DNA of 36,254 nucleotides from CALMFQ01 sp964495595 (GCA_964495595.1 CAZBWH010000026.1:1-36254); one strand, 5' to 3'. Shown: positions 17,488-26,779, counted from the stretch's first letter. Notes: a model not told the origin generated them from the letters alone. Program-made: numbers and translations.

Positions 17488-18447
17488 ATGCAGATAACCC
17501 ACGGCGCCATCATCGATCACCCTTGCGGCATCAGCACCATTGACGTCGAATACAAAATGGCTCATTTCGCCTCGTCACACCTGATCGTTGACGGCGACCG
17601 TGCAGCACTCATCGATTGCGGCACCAACTATTCGGTCCCGCTGCTACTGCAGGCATTGCAGGCAAAGGGAATCGGCACGGAGCAGGTGCAGTACCTGATC
17701 CTTACTCACGTTCATCTGGATCATGCCGGCGGAGCAGGGCAACTGATGCAGCAGCTGCCCAATGCCACCCTGCTGCTGCATCCGCGTGGTGCACGGCACA
17801 TGATCGACCCGCGCATCCTGTATGCCAGCGCCACGTCCGTCTACGGTGAAACCGAAATGGCCCGCAACTATGGCCAGTTGATTCCGGTTGCGGCTGACCG
17901 GGTCAAGGCAGTGCAAGATGGCGACAGCGTCATGCTCAATCAGCGGCGCCTGCACTTTCTGGACACCCCGGGCCACGCCAAGCACCACATCTGCATTTTC
18001 GATGACGGCAGTCGGGGCCTGTTCAGTGGCGACACCTTCGGATTGTCGTACCGCTCGGTACAGGTCGGAGGTGGCCCGTTCGTCTTTCCGTCGACCACCC
18101 CCCCCCAATTCGACCCCGAAGCAGCACATGCATCCATCGAGCGGATCGTCTCCCTGAATCCGGAGTGCATCTATCTGACTCATTTCGGCCGGGTTACCGA
18201 TATCCCGAAACTGGCGGCCGATCTGCACGAATGTCTGGATGCCTTTGTCGAGCTGGCTCAACGGGTACAGGATAGCGGTACGGCACGCCACCGGCTGCTG
18301 CGTGAAGAGCTGACCCACTATCTGCTGCAGCGCCTGCAACACCTGGGCTGCCAGCAATCGCAAGATGCCATTCTGGCTGCGCTGTCAATGGATCTGGAGC
18401 TGAATGCGCAGGGACTGGAAGTCTGGCTGGACAGTCTGCCTCGCTGA
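17488..18447 (+). CDS. Metallo-beta-lactamase-fold hydrolase
   Basis: The protein has 319 residues from the ATG at 17488. The longer frame from 17428 adds a Pro/Arg-rich stretch unlike the family. The zinc motif is HVHLDHAGG near residue 73. Further metal ligands are probably in TPGHAKHH and in FSGDTFGLS, and the late YLTHFGR also fits. The first 60 residues form the usual beta sandwich with ALIDCGTNYS. It looks soluble. The substrate is unknown, as the fold serves thioesters, lactones and glyoxalase substrates. The shared upstream region with an acyl-CoA dehydrogenase makes an acyl-thioester role possible but unproven. No clear ribosome-binding site is visible. Confidence 0.82.
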   Translation: MQITHGAIIDHPCGISTIDVEYKMAHFASSHLIVDGDRAALIDCGTNYSVPLLLQALQAKGIGTEQVQYLILTHVHLDHAGGAGQLMQQLPNATLLLHPRGARHMIDPRILYASATSVYGETEMARNYGQLIPVAADRVKAVQDGDSVMLNQRRLHFLDTPGHAKHHICIFDDGSRGLFSGDTFGLSYRSVQVGGGPFVFPSTTPPQFDPEAAHASIERIVSLNPECIYLTHFGRVTDIPKLAADLHECLDAFVELAQRVQDSGTARHRLLREELTHYLLQRLQHLGCQQSQDAILAALSMDLELNAQGLEVWLDSLPR

Positions 18448-18639
18448 CATCGGAGCGGCCGCCGGTCATTTCAGGCGTCAAGGCGGCCAGGATTGAGCGA
18501 TCATCGCCGGCCAAGTGCGAAAACGAGACGGGGTTTGCCCGCTCACAAAGCACTTAGCGGATCAGTGCAACTCGAACGCGGACGAAGGTGGATCGTTTTT
18601 GCCAATGGTGCAGCAGATCCCCCCACGCCCGGCAGACTC

Positions 18640-19506
18640 TCAGTGTACGGTACGGCCCGTGACCGTAGCTCCGTCGCTGCTGAACAACTGCTGCACATCA
18701 ATGGTATCGAAAACATAGGCTGTGTTGCAGAATTCGCACTTGACCTCGACTTGGCCGCGCTCCTGCAAAATGGAGTCAACTTCCTGTGCGCCAAGCATTT
18801 TCAACATCCCGGCGACTTTGTCACTCGTACAAGAGCAACGGAATTCCGTACCGTCTTCCGCCAGCAAGCGCAGGGTTTCCTGATGGAACAATCGATGCAG
18901 CAGCTCTTCGGGAGCAATCGCCAACTGCTCGGTCGGATTGAGTGTGCCGGCCAGCATTTGCGCGCGGCTCCAGGCATCCGGATCGCCGTGGCCGTCCGGT
19001 AGCTTCTGCAATAGCAGGCCGGTGGCACGAGTGGCACTGGCAGCCAGCCAGAAACGGGTTTCGAGTTGCTCCGAACGACGCATGTAGTGCTCCAGGATGT
19101 CTGCCACGGTGTCGCCGTCCAGCGCCACAATCCCCTGATACGGTGGCTGGCCGTTGAGCGGATCGAGCGTGATGACAAAGCGGCCACTGCCTAGTAGCTC
19201 GGCGAGAGGCTGCGGCCGGATCTCCCCTTGCCATTTGGCGGTCGCCCTCATACCCAGATCGGCATGGCACTCGACGACCAGCAACTGCAAGGCACCGGTT
19301 CCCTGCAACTGCATGATCAGCGCGCCGTCAAACTTCAGGGTGGCAGACAGCAGCGCAGCGGCAGCCATCAATTCGCCCAGCAAGGATTGCAGCACGGGAG
19401 GATAATCGTGCCGTTGCAAAACCGCCTGCCAGGTCTGATCCAGACTGACTACCTCCCCCCTTACCGGCGCGTTGTCAAACAGAAAGCGCAACAACGAATC
19501 TGCCAT
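18640..19506 (-). CDS. hslO: Hsp33 redox-regulated chaperone
   Basis: Hsp33 is a cytosolic holdase switched on by oxidation. At 288 residues it has the normal length. The C-terminal zinc switch is intact: C224 and C226 (CSC), then C257 and C260 (CEFC). The N-terminal domain shows the typical VRGEVV start and the GALQLLVVEC segment. Its ATG lies 3 bases after the stop of the HslV-like peptidase gene on the same strand, so the two are almost certainly co-transcribed. That links an oxidative-stress chaperone to a self-compartmentalising protease. Confidence 0.96.
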   Translation of the reverse strand: MADSLLRFLFDNAPVRGEVVSLDQTWQAVLQRHDYPPVLQSLLGELMAAAALLSATLKFDGALIMQLQGTGALQLLVVECHADLGMRATAKWQGEIRPQPLAELLGSGRFVITLDPLNGQPPYQGIVALDGDTVADILEHYMRRSEQLETRFWLAASATRATGLLLQKLPDGHGDPDAWSRAQMLAGTLNPTEQLAIAPEELLHRLFHQETLRLLAEDGTEFRCSCTSDKVAGMLKMLGAQEVDSILQERGQVEVKCEFCNTAYVFDTIDVQQLFSSDGATVTGRTVH

Positions 19507-19509
19507 GAT

Positions 19510-20091
19510 TCATGCTCCTTGCACGTCAGCCAATGGCAGGCTGTAGCATGTCATTGGCAATGATGAGTTGATATCGAACTGACAACCGGCTTCCACGCCC
19601 ACCCGGGCAATCTCCTCAGCACTATCCATTCGCTCCCAGACTGCATGCATGGCGCCGATGGCATAATCGCGCCCGGAGCCGATGGCCCAGAATTTTTCGA
19701 AGCCGTAGACCTCGCGCATGGAATAGACGCCGTAGATACCGCTGGGCGCGGCAATCAGTGCAGTAAACTGGCTGGATTCGTAGGGATCATCCTCTTCCTC
19801 GTCCGGCTTGAGGAAATACTGCTCTTTCAGGATCGGATGAAGCGAGCGGAAGGTATTAAAGATGGCAGACCGGTCGCTGAAATCCGCCTTCTTGTATTTT
19901 TTCATTGCAGCCTGCAACACCAGATCGTGTGCTGCACTGCCGGAGATCCCCATAAAGGCATCCCCGACGCGAAAAATCTTGTTGTAGGCCACATCGTAAG
20001 CAGCGCCCAGGCGGGTGTCGCCGAAAGTGGACTGACTATCGCCAGCGATTGCCAGCAGGTTGTTCTTGCGAACGACAACCAGAGTGGTCAT
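19510..20091 (-). CDS. HslV-like Ntn peptidase (betaproteobacterial proteasome homologue type)
   Basis: The 193-residue protein from the ATG at 20091 begins MTTLVVVRKNN. Removal of Met would expose Thr1 as the N-terminal nucleophile, as in HslV. D17 (AGDS) is conserved, and K37 (NKIFRVG) probably stands for HslV K33 with a 4-residue insertion. The downstream IGSGRDYAIGA resembles the HslV AIGSGGPYA segment. It is longer than HslV and has an acidic insert (PDEEEDDPYESS), so it fits the stand-alone betaproteobacterial homologue (BPH) better than HslV itself. No hslU ATPase gene is in the window. Another start, TTG at 20100, would hide the Thr and is unlikely. Its partner ATPase and substrates are unknown. 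Confidence 0.82.
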   Translation of the reverse strand: MTTLVVVRKNNLLAIAGDSQSTFGDTRLGAAYDVAYNKIFRVGDAFMGISGSAAHDLVLQAAMKKYKKADFSDRSAIFNTFRSLHPILKEQYFLKPDEEEDDPYESSQFTALIAAPSGIYGVYSMREVYGFEKFWAIGSGRDYAIGAMHAVWERMDSAEEIARVGVEAGCQFDINSSLPMTCYSLPLADVQGA

Positions 20092-20190
20092 GACACGCAA
20101 ACCAGAAAAAACTGCATTTTAGCAGCCTGACCGGCAAATCTGCGACCCGACAGCCAGACGCCGCCGGGGGAAGCCCGTTCTTCGATCGCT

Positions 20191-21972
20191 TCAGCGCACG
20201 AATACCATGCCGATCAGCAATACCGAGCCGAGGGGTAGCGCCCAGCGCATCCAGGGATATTGCAGCAAGGCAATCTGCGCCACTTCACGCATGGCATCCC
20301 ACTCGTTCATCCGCGCCGAAGCAGGTAGCAACGAGAAAACGTAACGGCGCAGTTCTTGCCGGCGGAACAACTCGCCAATCGGGGTGCGGTAAGTCATCCA
20401 GCGGCTGCCTACCCAGATCCGGTGAGGCGTGTAGCGGACATTGCTTAGACTGAGGCTGCGCAGAATGCCATTCGGCTCCATCAGATACAGCACATGCCCG
20501 TCGGTGCCGATCCGGTAGCGGCCGAATCGCCGCAGCAATCCCCACCCCGACATCGACAGCATGGCAATCGCCAGCGGCCAGAACAAAGGCTGCCAGCCGG
20601 CGGCACCTGCCTCCGCCCCTTCCCCACCCAAGGTAGTCACCAGCATTCCGGCCATGAACAACGATGCCACAGCCCCCGCAGTAGTCAGCACATGCCCCAG
20701 AAACCGGCGGGTAGCCGGGTCGGTTTCGATCCAGTGAATGCCGTTCTGCAACACCATGGTCGGCGCAGCAAAACGGGTAACCAGGCGCGTGGGCACATCG
20801 CTCCCGGCCCGCTCGATCCACAGGCCGCGGGTTGCCGCCCGCGTTGCCAGACCAGCCGCCACGACCAACAGCAGCTGCCCGAACTGTTGCCAACGCAACC
20901 AGGCACGGCGGGCAGCCCGCAATTCGCTGAGCTCCCCCAGAAATACCGGATCGCCAAACCGTTGCCACTGCCCGCCTGTGCTCCATTGATTGACCTGCAT
21001 CAAGCTGGGGTCGGCCACAATTAGTTTGCCTTCTACTTCAGCCAGGCTTTGCGGGTCAGATTCCCAGCCCAGCAGGTAGTCATCGATCAGCGACAAGACC
21101 TTGCCGAAGGTGAGATGGCTGCTCTGCGATGCAGCGTAATCCGGCAGTACACGCAACGGCTCGCCTGCTGCACCGTACTCGATCAGCTCCCCGTGGTGAC
21201 CGGACGCATCGGCATTGATCAGCAGGAACGATCCATTGGCCCGATGCAGGAACGAGTGCGGAAAGACCCGCCCAGCGCTGGCGATCGGCGTTTCCGCATA
21301 CGCGAAAGTCCGTACCGCCCCGAAACGCTCGCCGGCTACCGACACCTCGGCCAATCGACGATTGTGGGCATCGGCTACCAGCAGCCGCTCGCCATCCACC
21401 CGGATCTGCGCCGGTGCCTTGAATGGATCGGCACCCGGCGTACTGGTATCAAGCACATCGCCGTTCAGACGCAATGCAACCAGGCGGTGATTGCCGCCAT
21501 CGGCCACATACACACGACTGCGCTGCTCATCAAGCGCCAGCCGGATCGGGCCACGCAGTTTGCCGGCCGTGGCCGCAATCCGGTCCGACAACAACAAGCA
21601 ATCTCCACCACGGGGATTGCATCGCTTGATCTGGCCCGACTGGGCATCGGCAAGCAACCAGTCCCCGCCGGGCATGGGCAGGAAATCGCTGACATCTCCG
21701 CGAATGCCGAACTTGCTCAGCGCAACCGTTTCACGCCTGACTCCGCCATCGTCGAAAACGTAGGCGGTTCGATCGCTGATGATGTATATCTGCCCGGCCG
21801 CATCGGTCGCAGCCAGGCGCGGCCCTGAAATTTTCCCCGACTGGTAACGCCCGGCAACAAGCAACGCCAGCCCGGAAACGGCCAGCAACAGCGCCACCCA
21901 GGCAAGATGGCTGAATACCTTGTGTTTGCTGCCCGACTTGAGCGGTTTGTGCCTGCTGCTTCTTGAACCCAT
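20191..21972 (-). CDS. NHL-repeat membrane protein of unknown function
   Basis: The protein has 593 residues from the ATG at 21972; a GTG at 21981 is possible. A basic N-terminus precedes one membrane helix (about residues 25-42). Residues 50-350 form a probable beta-propeller with NHL-type repeats, for example YVADGGNHRLVALRLNGDVL and LLVADAHNRRLAEV. After about residue 370 come roughly four more hydrophobic segments, with one at the extreme C-terminus. The propeller would face the periplasm if the first helix is an anchor. I cannot assign a function; such proteins often bind partner proteins or carbohydrates. It is the first gene of a same-strand group with the peptidase and Hsp33 genes, with a 99-base gap to the former. 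Confidence 0.75.
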   Translation of the reverse strand: MGSRSSRHKPLKSGSKHKVFSHLAWVALLLAVSGLALLVAGRYQSGKISGPRLAATDAAGQIYIISDRTAYVFDDGGVRRETVALSKFGIRGDVSDFLPMPGGDWLLADAQSGQIKRCNPRGGDCLLLSDRIAATAGKLRGPIRLALDEQRSRVYVADGGNHRLVALRLNGDVLDTSTPGADPFKAPAQIRVDGERLLVADAHNRRLAEVSVAGERFGAVRTFAYAETPIASAGRVFPHSFLHRANGSFLLINADASGHHGELIEYGAAGEPLRVLPDYAASQSSHLTFGKVLSLIDDYLLGWESDPQSLAEVEGKLIVADPSLMQVNQWSTGGQWQRFGDPVFLGELSELRAARRAWLRWQQFGQLLLVVAAGLATRAATRGLWIERAGSDVPTRLVTRFAAPTMVLQNGIHWIETDPATRRFLGHVLTTAGAVASLFMAGMLVTTLGGEGAEAGAAGWQPLFWPLAIAMLSMSGWGLLRRFGRYRIGTDGHVLYLMEPNGILRSLSLSNVRYTPHRIWVGSRWMTYRTPIGELFRRQELRRYVFSLLPASARMNEWDAMREVAQIALLQYPWMRWALPLGSVLLIGMVFVR

Positions 21973-22099
21973 CTTCGCCACCCGGCTGTTCGAATATTTA
22001 CTCTAGCATTTTAGGCGAATGTCATATGGCATTACAAGCATTTTGCATACTAATCGGTGAGGCAGCTAGACGGATGCTTTGTTCAAATTTGACTCCCGG

Positions 22100-22132
22100 A
22101 AATAAAAAGCCCGCCCCTTGTGGAGGCGAGCT
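22100..22132 (-). terminator. Terminator of nrdJ
   Basis: On the minus strand, AGCTCGCC pairs with GGCGGGCT (one G-T pair) and is followed by TTTTATTT, about 120 bases after the nrdJ stop codon. The remainder of 21973-22255 shows no gene. Confidence 0.7.
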
Positions 22133-22255
22133 CGAATCAGTTTTCGACTTCACCGGCCTTGGCCAAGTGGTCTAAGTAGTCGCAATTTAGGGTGGCCTAG
22201 TCGCTGCTTGTGCTGTCGCTCACAGCTTATGTGAGTAACTGACAATGGCCAAAGA

Positions 22256-25090
22256 TCAACCACATCCCCCGACAAAGCCACAACTGGTACAGAAATCACA
22301 CCCGTCCTTCTTGATTACAGTGTGATTGCCGCACTCTTTGCAGCGTGCGCCCAGCAGGGATTCGCGTGGCTGAGCGATGACGATGTCGCCGCCCTGCTCT
22401 TCTTCCACCATGACGCCCATCCGTTCAACGGGGTAGCCTTCTTCGGTCAGGATATCCAGCATGGCATAGCGATGGATGATCAGCCGGGCAAGATAGGCTT
22501 CCGTTGATGGCCACGATTGAGACTTTTCGCTGCCGGGAAGGCGGGCAAAGAAATCGCCCTGCGGCTCGGCGTAGTTGAGCAGTTTGCGCAATTTCATGCC
22601 GATCCAGGCTGGGTCGATCACGCGCATATCCATCGACAGCAGCTTGCACAGCGCCTCCATTTCGCGTGGATACTGGCCGGAAATCCACACCGAGAAAGGG
22701 CGGCGCTGGCCGTTTGGCAGAATCAGTTCCTTGACGAAAATCGCAAAGTTGTCTTCGGTGGCCGGATTCTGGACGTCGACCGACCAGCTCATAGTGCCGT
22801 CCGGGCCGGTTTTGGGTTCCTTGCGGGCGAACATGGCATCCATGATCGGGTTGGGCTCGCCCTGCCTTGGCTCAAGTGCGCCCAGTTGGGCCACTCGGTA
22901 TTCGACCACTTTGGCCAGCGCGGCTGACGATGACGAGGCTCTTAGCGGCTTGTCGCCAAAGTCGAGCCAGTATTCCTTGTCATCGAAGGTACGGCCGAGC
23001 ATTTCCAGCTTGGCCTGCACCCAGGCGCGATCCTGGCAGCGCATGTCCATCGACAGGGTCTTGGCAACGGCGCCCAGGCCGCGCGGAACGTGGTTGCCGT
23101 TCACCCACACTTCAAACGGGCTGGCGTGGCCGTTTTCGATATGGCCGACAAACACGGCAAAATTCTGCCCGGCGGCGTTTTCCACGACATAAGTCCAGCA
23201 CGGGTTGCCTCCCTTGAACCTGGGGCGGTCCGGCCAGCGCAGGCTGGCCAGTGCCGGCTGCAGCACTTCGTTGAGCGTGATCCGCCGGTCCGGGTCTTCC
23301 TGGGATTCCTTGATATCCTGTGGCTCGGCCTTTTCCGGCTCGACCGACAGTACCGCGCCCAGTACGCTGTTGGGGCGGTAGGTGGTGATGCCTTTCAATC
23401 CGGCTTTCCAGGCTTCCAGATACAGGGATTCAAACTGGGCAAACGGGTAGTCGGCAGGAACATTGACTGTTTTGGAAATGGCAGTATCGATGTAGGGCAG
23501 CACCACTGCGACCATTTTCATATGATCGAGAGCGTGCATTTCCAGTGCCGACACAAAATAGTCAGGCAGTGCGTTTTCGTCACCGCCCTGTGCCAGAAAC
23601 AGGCGGAAGGCATGATCTTCGACCCGATAGCTCTGGGTACTGCCGTCGGCCATGCGCTTGTTGCGGTTGTAATACCAGGAAAACGGCGGCTCGATGCCGT
23701 TGGAGGCGTTGTCGGCAAATGCCAGGCTGATGGTGCCGGTGGGCGCGATTGAGGTCAGATGGCTGTTGCGCATGCCGTATTTGCGAATCTTGGCCTTGAT
23801 GACATCAGGGAGCCGGTTGGCGCTGTGCTCGCCAGACAGGTATTTTGCGGCATCGAACATCGGAAATGCCCCCTTTTCCTTCGCTAGGTCAACGCTGGCC
23901 AGGTAGGCTTCGTTACGCATGACTTCGGAGATGCGTGCGGCAGCCTCGCGACCGGCGTCGGAGTCGTAGCGCAAACCCAGCATGATCAGCGCGTCACCCA
24001 ACCCCAGAAAGCCCAGCCCGACGCGGCGCTTGTTCATGGCTTCCTGCCGCTGCTGTGACAAGGGCCAGTAGGTAATGTCGAGCACATTGTCCAGCGCACG
24101 AATGGCGATCCGCACCACTTTGGCGAAGCTCTCATAGTCAAACTGGGCGCGCGGAGTGAACGCCTCACGCACATGCAGCGTCAGGTTGATCGAGCCCAGA
24201 TCGCAGCAGGCATAATCCGGCAACGGCTGCTCGCCACACGGATTGGTGGCCTCGATCACTTCGCAGTAGCTCAGGTTATTATCGCGATTGATCTTGTCGA
24301 GAAACAACACCCCCGGTTCGGCATGGTCGTAGGTGGCGAGCATGATCTGCTGCCACAGGTCGCGGGCGCGGACCGTGCGGTACACCCAGCGACCATCTTC
24401 GCGCTGGTAGCTATCGGGAAACTCCTTGCGCTCAGGCTCGGCAGCATGCACCAGTTCCCACTGGCCATCACTCACCACTTGCTGCATGAAGGCATCAAAT
24501 ACACCGACCGAGATATTGAAATTACGCAGGTCGCCCGTGTCCTTGGCGTGGATAAACGCCTCGATATCGGGATGATCACAGTTGAGCACACCCATCTGCG
24601 CCCCCCGCCGGGCACCGGCGGATTCGACAGTGGCACACGATTGATCAAATACCTTCATGTATGAAATCGGCCCGGAGGCACGCGATGCTGTCCCTTTCAC
24701 CTTGGCGCCCCGCGGCCGGATGTAGGAGAAGTTGTAGCCTTCCCCACCGCCGCGACGCATGGTTTCAGCGGCTTCCTGCAGAGCCTGGTAGATGCTGACC
24801 TTGCCGTCGGCCGAGGTGGACACCGAATCGCCCACCGGTTGCACGAAACAGTTGATCAAGGTGGCCTGGATATCGGTGCCGGCAGCGCTGTTGATGCGTC
24901 CACCGGGAATGAAGCCTTGCTGCATGGCCCAGAAAAACTGCTCTGCCCAGTGCGCCGGGTCTTTTTCATTGGCTGCCAGACCGCGGGCTACGCGCTGGCG
25001 AAGGTCGGCGAGCGATTTTTCTTCGCCCTTGGCGTATTTTTCCAGCAACACTTCGATCGAAATGTCCTGGGGTTCCAGATATGTCGACAA
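22256..25090 (-). CDS. nrdJ: Adenosylcobalamin-dependent ribonucleotide reductase (class II)
   Basis: This class II enzyme reduces ribonucleotides to deoxyribonucleotides using a cobalamin-generated thiyl radical and needs no oxygen. The start is the TTG at 25090, with GGGAG 6 bases upstream, giving 944 residues. The open frame continues to 25309, but that part runs through a leader hairpin and a terminator. Family motifs are the substrate-loop Cys in LINCFVQP, the radical Cys C285 in NPCGEQPL and the PTGTISL phosphate loop. Two tandem TSCPD-type domains follow (about 626 and 764), each with an SMDMR end. The tail has zinc/redox cysteines (CKECG, CDFCTSCG, GGCG). It has its own promoter and terminator. 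Activity depends on B12 uptake or synthesis, not visible here. Confidence 0.96.
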   Translation of the reverse strand: MSTYLEPQDISIEVLLEKYAKGEEKSLADLRQRVARGLAANEKDPAHWAEQFFWAMQQGFIPGGRINSAAGTDIQATLINCFVQPVGDSVSTSADGKVSIYQALQEAAETMRRGGGEGYNFSYIRPRGAKVKGTASRASGPISYMKVFDQSCATVESAGARRGAQMGVLNCDHPDIEAFIHAKDTGDLRNFNISVGVFDAFMQQVVSDGQWELVHAAEPERKEFPDSYQREDGRWVYRTVRARDLWQQIMLATYDHAEPGVLFLDKINRDNNLSYCEVIEATNPCGEQPLPDYACCDLGSINLTLHVREAFTPRAQFDYESFAKVVRIAIRALDNVLDITYWPLSQQRQEAMNKRRVGLGFLGLGDALIMLGLRYDSDAGREAAARISEVMRNEAYLASVDLAKEKGAFPMFDAAKYLSGEHSANRLPDVIKAKIRKYGMRNSHLTSIAPTGTISLAFADNASNGIEPPFSWYYNRNKRMADGSTQSYRVEDHAFRLFLAQGGDENALPDYFVSALEMHALDHMKMVAVVLPYIDTAISKTVNVPADYPFAQFESLYLEAWKAGLKGITTYRPNSVLGAVLSVEPEKAEPQDIKESQEDPDRRITLNEVLQPALASLRWPDRPRFKGGNPCWTYVVENAAGQNFAVFVGHIENGHASPFEVWVNGNHVPRGLGAVAKTLSMDMRCQDRAWVQAKLEMLGRTFDDKEYWLDFGDKPLRASSSSAALAKVVEYRVAQLGALEPRQGEPNPIMDAMFARKEPKTGPDGTMSWSVDVQNPATEDNFAIFVKELILPNGQRRPFSVWISGQYPREMEALCKLLSMDMRVIDPAWIGMKLRKLLNYAEPQGDFFARLPGSEKSQSWPSTEAYLARLIIHRYAMLDILTEEGYPVERMGVMVEEEQGGDIVIAQPRESLLGARCKECGNHTVIKKDGCDFCTSCGFVGGCG

Positions 25091-25200
25091 TTGCGTCTCC
25101 CTCGTCTTGTCCGCTGCAATAGCGTGAATGGGTGATGGTGTGGATTGCAGAATCCGGCGCAGTGATGTTTTTGTTGGGGGCAGCCAGACAGGGCTCCCAA

Positions 25201-25236
25201 GATACCCGGCAGTGGGGGAATTTACTGCCGGGTATC
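25201..25236 (-). promoter_or_regulatory. Leader hairpin at the 5' end of the nrdJ transcript
   Basis: A perfect 13-bp stem (GATACCCGGCAGT / ACTGCCGGGTATC) with a 10-base loop begins only a few bases after the predicted transcription start. No T-run follows, so it is unlikely to be a terminator. It may stabilise the mRNA 5' end or act in regulation. I found no B12-box match for a cobalamin riboswitch. Confidence 0.6.
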
Positions 25237-25249
25237 CGGGCCTGGACAC

Positions 25250-25255
25250 ATTATA
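25250..25255 (-). promoter_or_regulatory. Probable -10 element of nrdJ
   Basis: A perfect TATAAT reads on the minus strand just downstream of the preceding terminator. The -35 sequence is poor and would fall inside the terminator stem, so an activator or extended element may be needed. Confidence 0.55.
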
Positions 25256-25262
25256 TGCAACA

Positions 25263-25306
25263 AAAACCCGCATCGACCACAATATATTGTGGTCGATGCG
25301 GGTTTT
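25263..25306 (-). terminator. Terminator after the Ntn-hydrolase gene
   Basis: A perfect palindrome with arms up to 22 bases (AAAACCCGCATCGACCACAA and complement) ends in TTTTTG on the minus strand. It lies 28 bases after the stop at 25334 and insulates nrdJ from the upstream operon. Confidence 0.9.
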
Positions 25307-25333
25307 CAAGTTTTTTGCTACTAGCGAAAAAGC

Positions 25334-26779
25334 TTAGTCAAATGACAGGAACATCTTCAGCGCCTGCAGTTCCAGCGGCAACTGTTTGCGCAGGTAGGCA
25401 ACATTAACCTGCACTGCGGTCAGCGTGTCCCGCCCCATTTCCCCGCGATTGATCCAGAAATCGATACCGGACATACGGATGCGACGCAGGAACTCCCACG
25501 GGTGGGTAATGATGTACCACAGCGAAAATACGTTCGTACCTTTGCTGGCGCTGGCTTTGTAGCTCTGATAGACAAACTGGTTGGCTACAGTCTGGAAGGC
25601 CAGCAGTTTTTCGGTAGTGATCAGTGAAGGGTTGGCACGCATCGGGCCCAGGAATGCAGCCGTGTCTTGCCAGGCCTGCGTTTCGATTGCGTTGGCCTTG
25701 TCACGTATCGGCTGCAGCTTGTCCAGATTGATGGTGGTATCCATCCATGGATTCGGCAACAGATCGTTGATGCCGCCATTGTTGTCGTACAGGCTGAACT
25801 CGTTGTTGACGATCGCCTTGTTCAGCCTGGAAAAGCCGAGCAGATCCATTTTCATCGTGCCGGGCACGGCATGTGCCACCGGGAATACGGGTGCAAACAC
25901 GCCAATAGATGGCTCACCGAGGTTCAGCCAAACGGTGGTCAGCCGTGGATCCTGGCCCGGAGCCACACCTTCGATCACCATGCCGGCCGTAGTCTGCGCC
26001 CGACTGATGCATTTGTTGGTCGGGAACCGAGTAGTCGGCTGATTGCTGGCATTGCCGCATACGTCTTTGGCCACCTTCTGCATCATCTGCGTCGGCCCCA
26101 TCTGGCCATTGTTGACCAGCACGCTCATGATCGATTCCGCCCGATCCCTGCGCTCGACTCCCGGATTACTGACGAAGCTGTTGAAGTTGGTGTGGTTGGC
26201 AAAGCGGTCGATGACGGCATCGTGCTTGATGAACTGCGCCTTCTGCGCGGCATTGACCAGCGGAGCGTGAACTTCGTACACCGCAGCATTGCCGTAGGCA
26301 TCCATTACCGCAAAGTTGGAATTGAGCACGGCCGACTTGCCGTGGCTGAATTGCCAGTTGACCATTTTTTCTTCAAAACAGGCTACGGTGTCGCACTGCT
26401 GCAGCGACTCCTTGATCAGGTTGGCATCCTGATTGATCAGCTCTTCCAGATTGGTATCGGCATACACACTGGCATTGGCAATCGCAAAGCCGGCTTCGTT
26501 GGCTCCGCCCGAGCAGGTTTTCTGCCCCAGGAAGACCTCTTCGAAGCATACATGCCCGCCCACCTTGGGCAAGGTAGCGGCGTAGAAGGCCGCGCCCTGG
26601 TCGTAGCTATTCGAATCGTCGCGGTTTTTCCACAGGATCGGACGGCCGGACGCCGAGTAGCCGAACGATACAACGCCGACGTCGCAGGCATCGGCCAGCA
26701 TCGGCCATGCCACGGCACCAGCCAGAGCCAGCGCAGTCAGCTTGCGGGTCGGCCGGGCCGACGAGTGTTGTTGAGTCAT
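25334..26779 (-). CDS. Secreted Ntn (C45/choloylglycine-type) hydrolase
   Basis: The protein has 481 residues from the ATG at 26779 (AAGGAC 5 bases upstream). A longer open frame back to 27337 overlaps the flippase gene and is not used. A signal peptide of about 31 residues ends LADA before C32. Cleavage there would leave Cys at the N-terminus, followed by GYSASGRPILWKNRDDS. That pattern is typical of Cys-nucleophile Ntn amidohydrolases and acyltransferases, which cut or form linear amides. D at -2 makes a lipobox unlikely. Further cysteines (C-x-E, QTCSGGANEAG, QQCDTVACFEE) suggest disulfides and a periplasmic location. It is the last gene of the four-gene operon. The specific substrate cannot be inferred. 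Confidence 0.75.
   Translation of the reverse strand: MTQQHSSARPTRKLTALALAGAVAWPMLADACDVGVVSFGYSASGRPILWKNRDDSNSYDQGAAFYAATLPKVGGHVCFEEVFLGQKTCSGGANEAGFAIANASVYADTNLEELINQDANLIKESLQQCDTVACFEEKMVNWQFSHGKSAVLNSNFAVMDAYGNAAVYEVHAPLVNAAQKAQFIKHDAVIDRFANHTNFNSFVSNPGVERRDRAESIMSVLVNNGQMGPTQMMQKVAKDVCGNASNQPTTRFPTNKCISRAQTTAGMVIEGVAPGQDPRLTTVWLNLGEPSIGVFAPVFPVAHAVPGTMKMDLLGFSRLNKAIVNNEFSLYDNNGGINDLLPNPWMDTTINLDKLQPIRDKANAIETQAWQDTAAFLGPMRANPSLITTEKLLAFQTVANQFVYQSYKASASKGTNVFSLWYIITHPWEFLRRIRMSGIDFWINRGEMGRDTLTAVQVNVAYLRKQLPLELQALKMFLSFD

Noticed and set aside
22155..22200. tRNA-like sequence (GGCCAAGTGGTCTAAG) after nrdJ
   Set aside because: It resembles a Leu/Ser tRNA 5' part, but no acceptor, anticodon or T-arm partner follows.
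25091..25250. Cobalamin riboswitch upstream of nrdJ
   Set aside because: I could not find the B12 box or the conserved core; the leader is also short for that class. A covariance scan would settle it.
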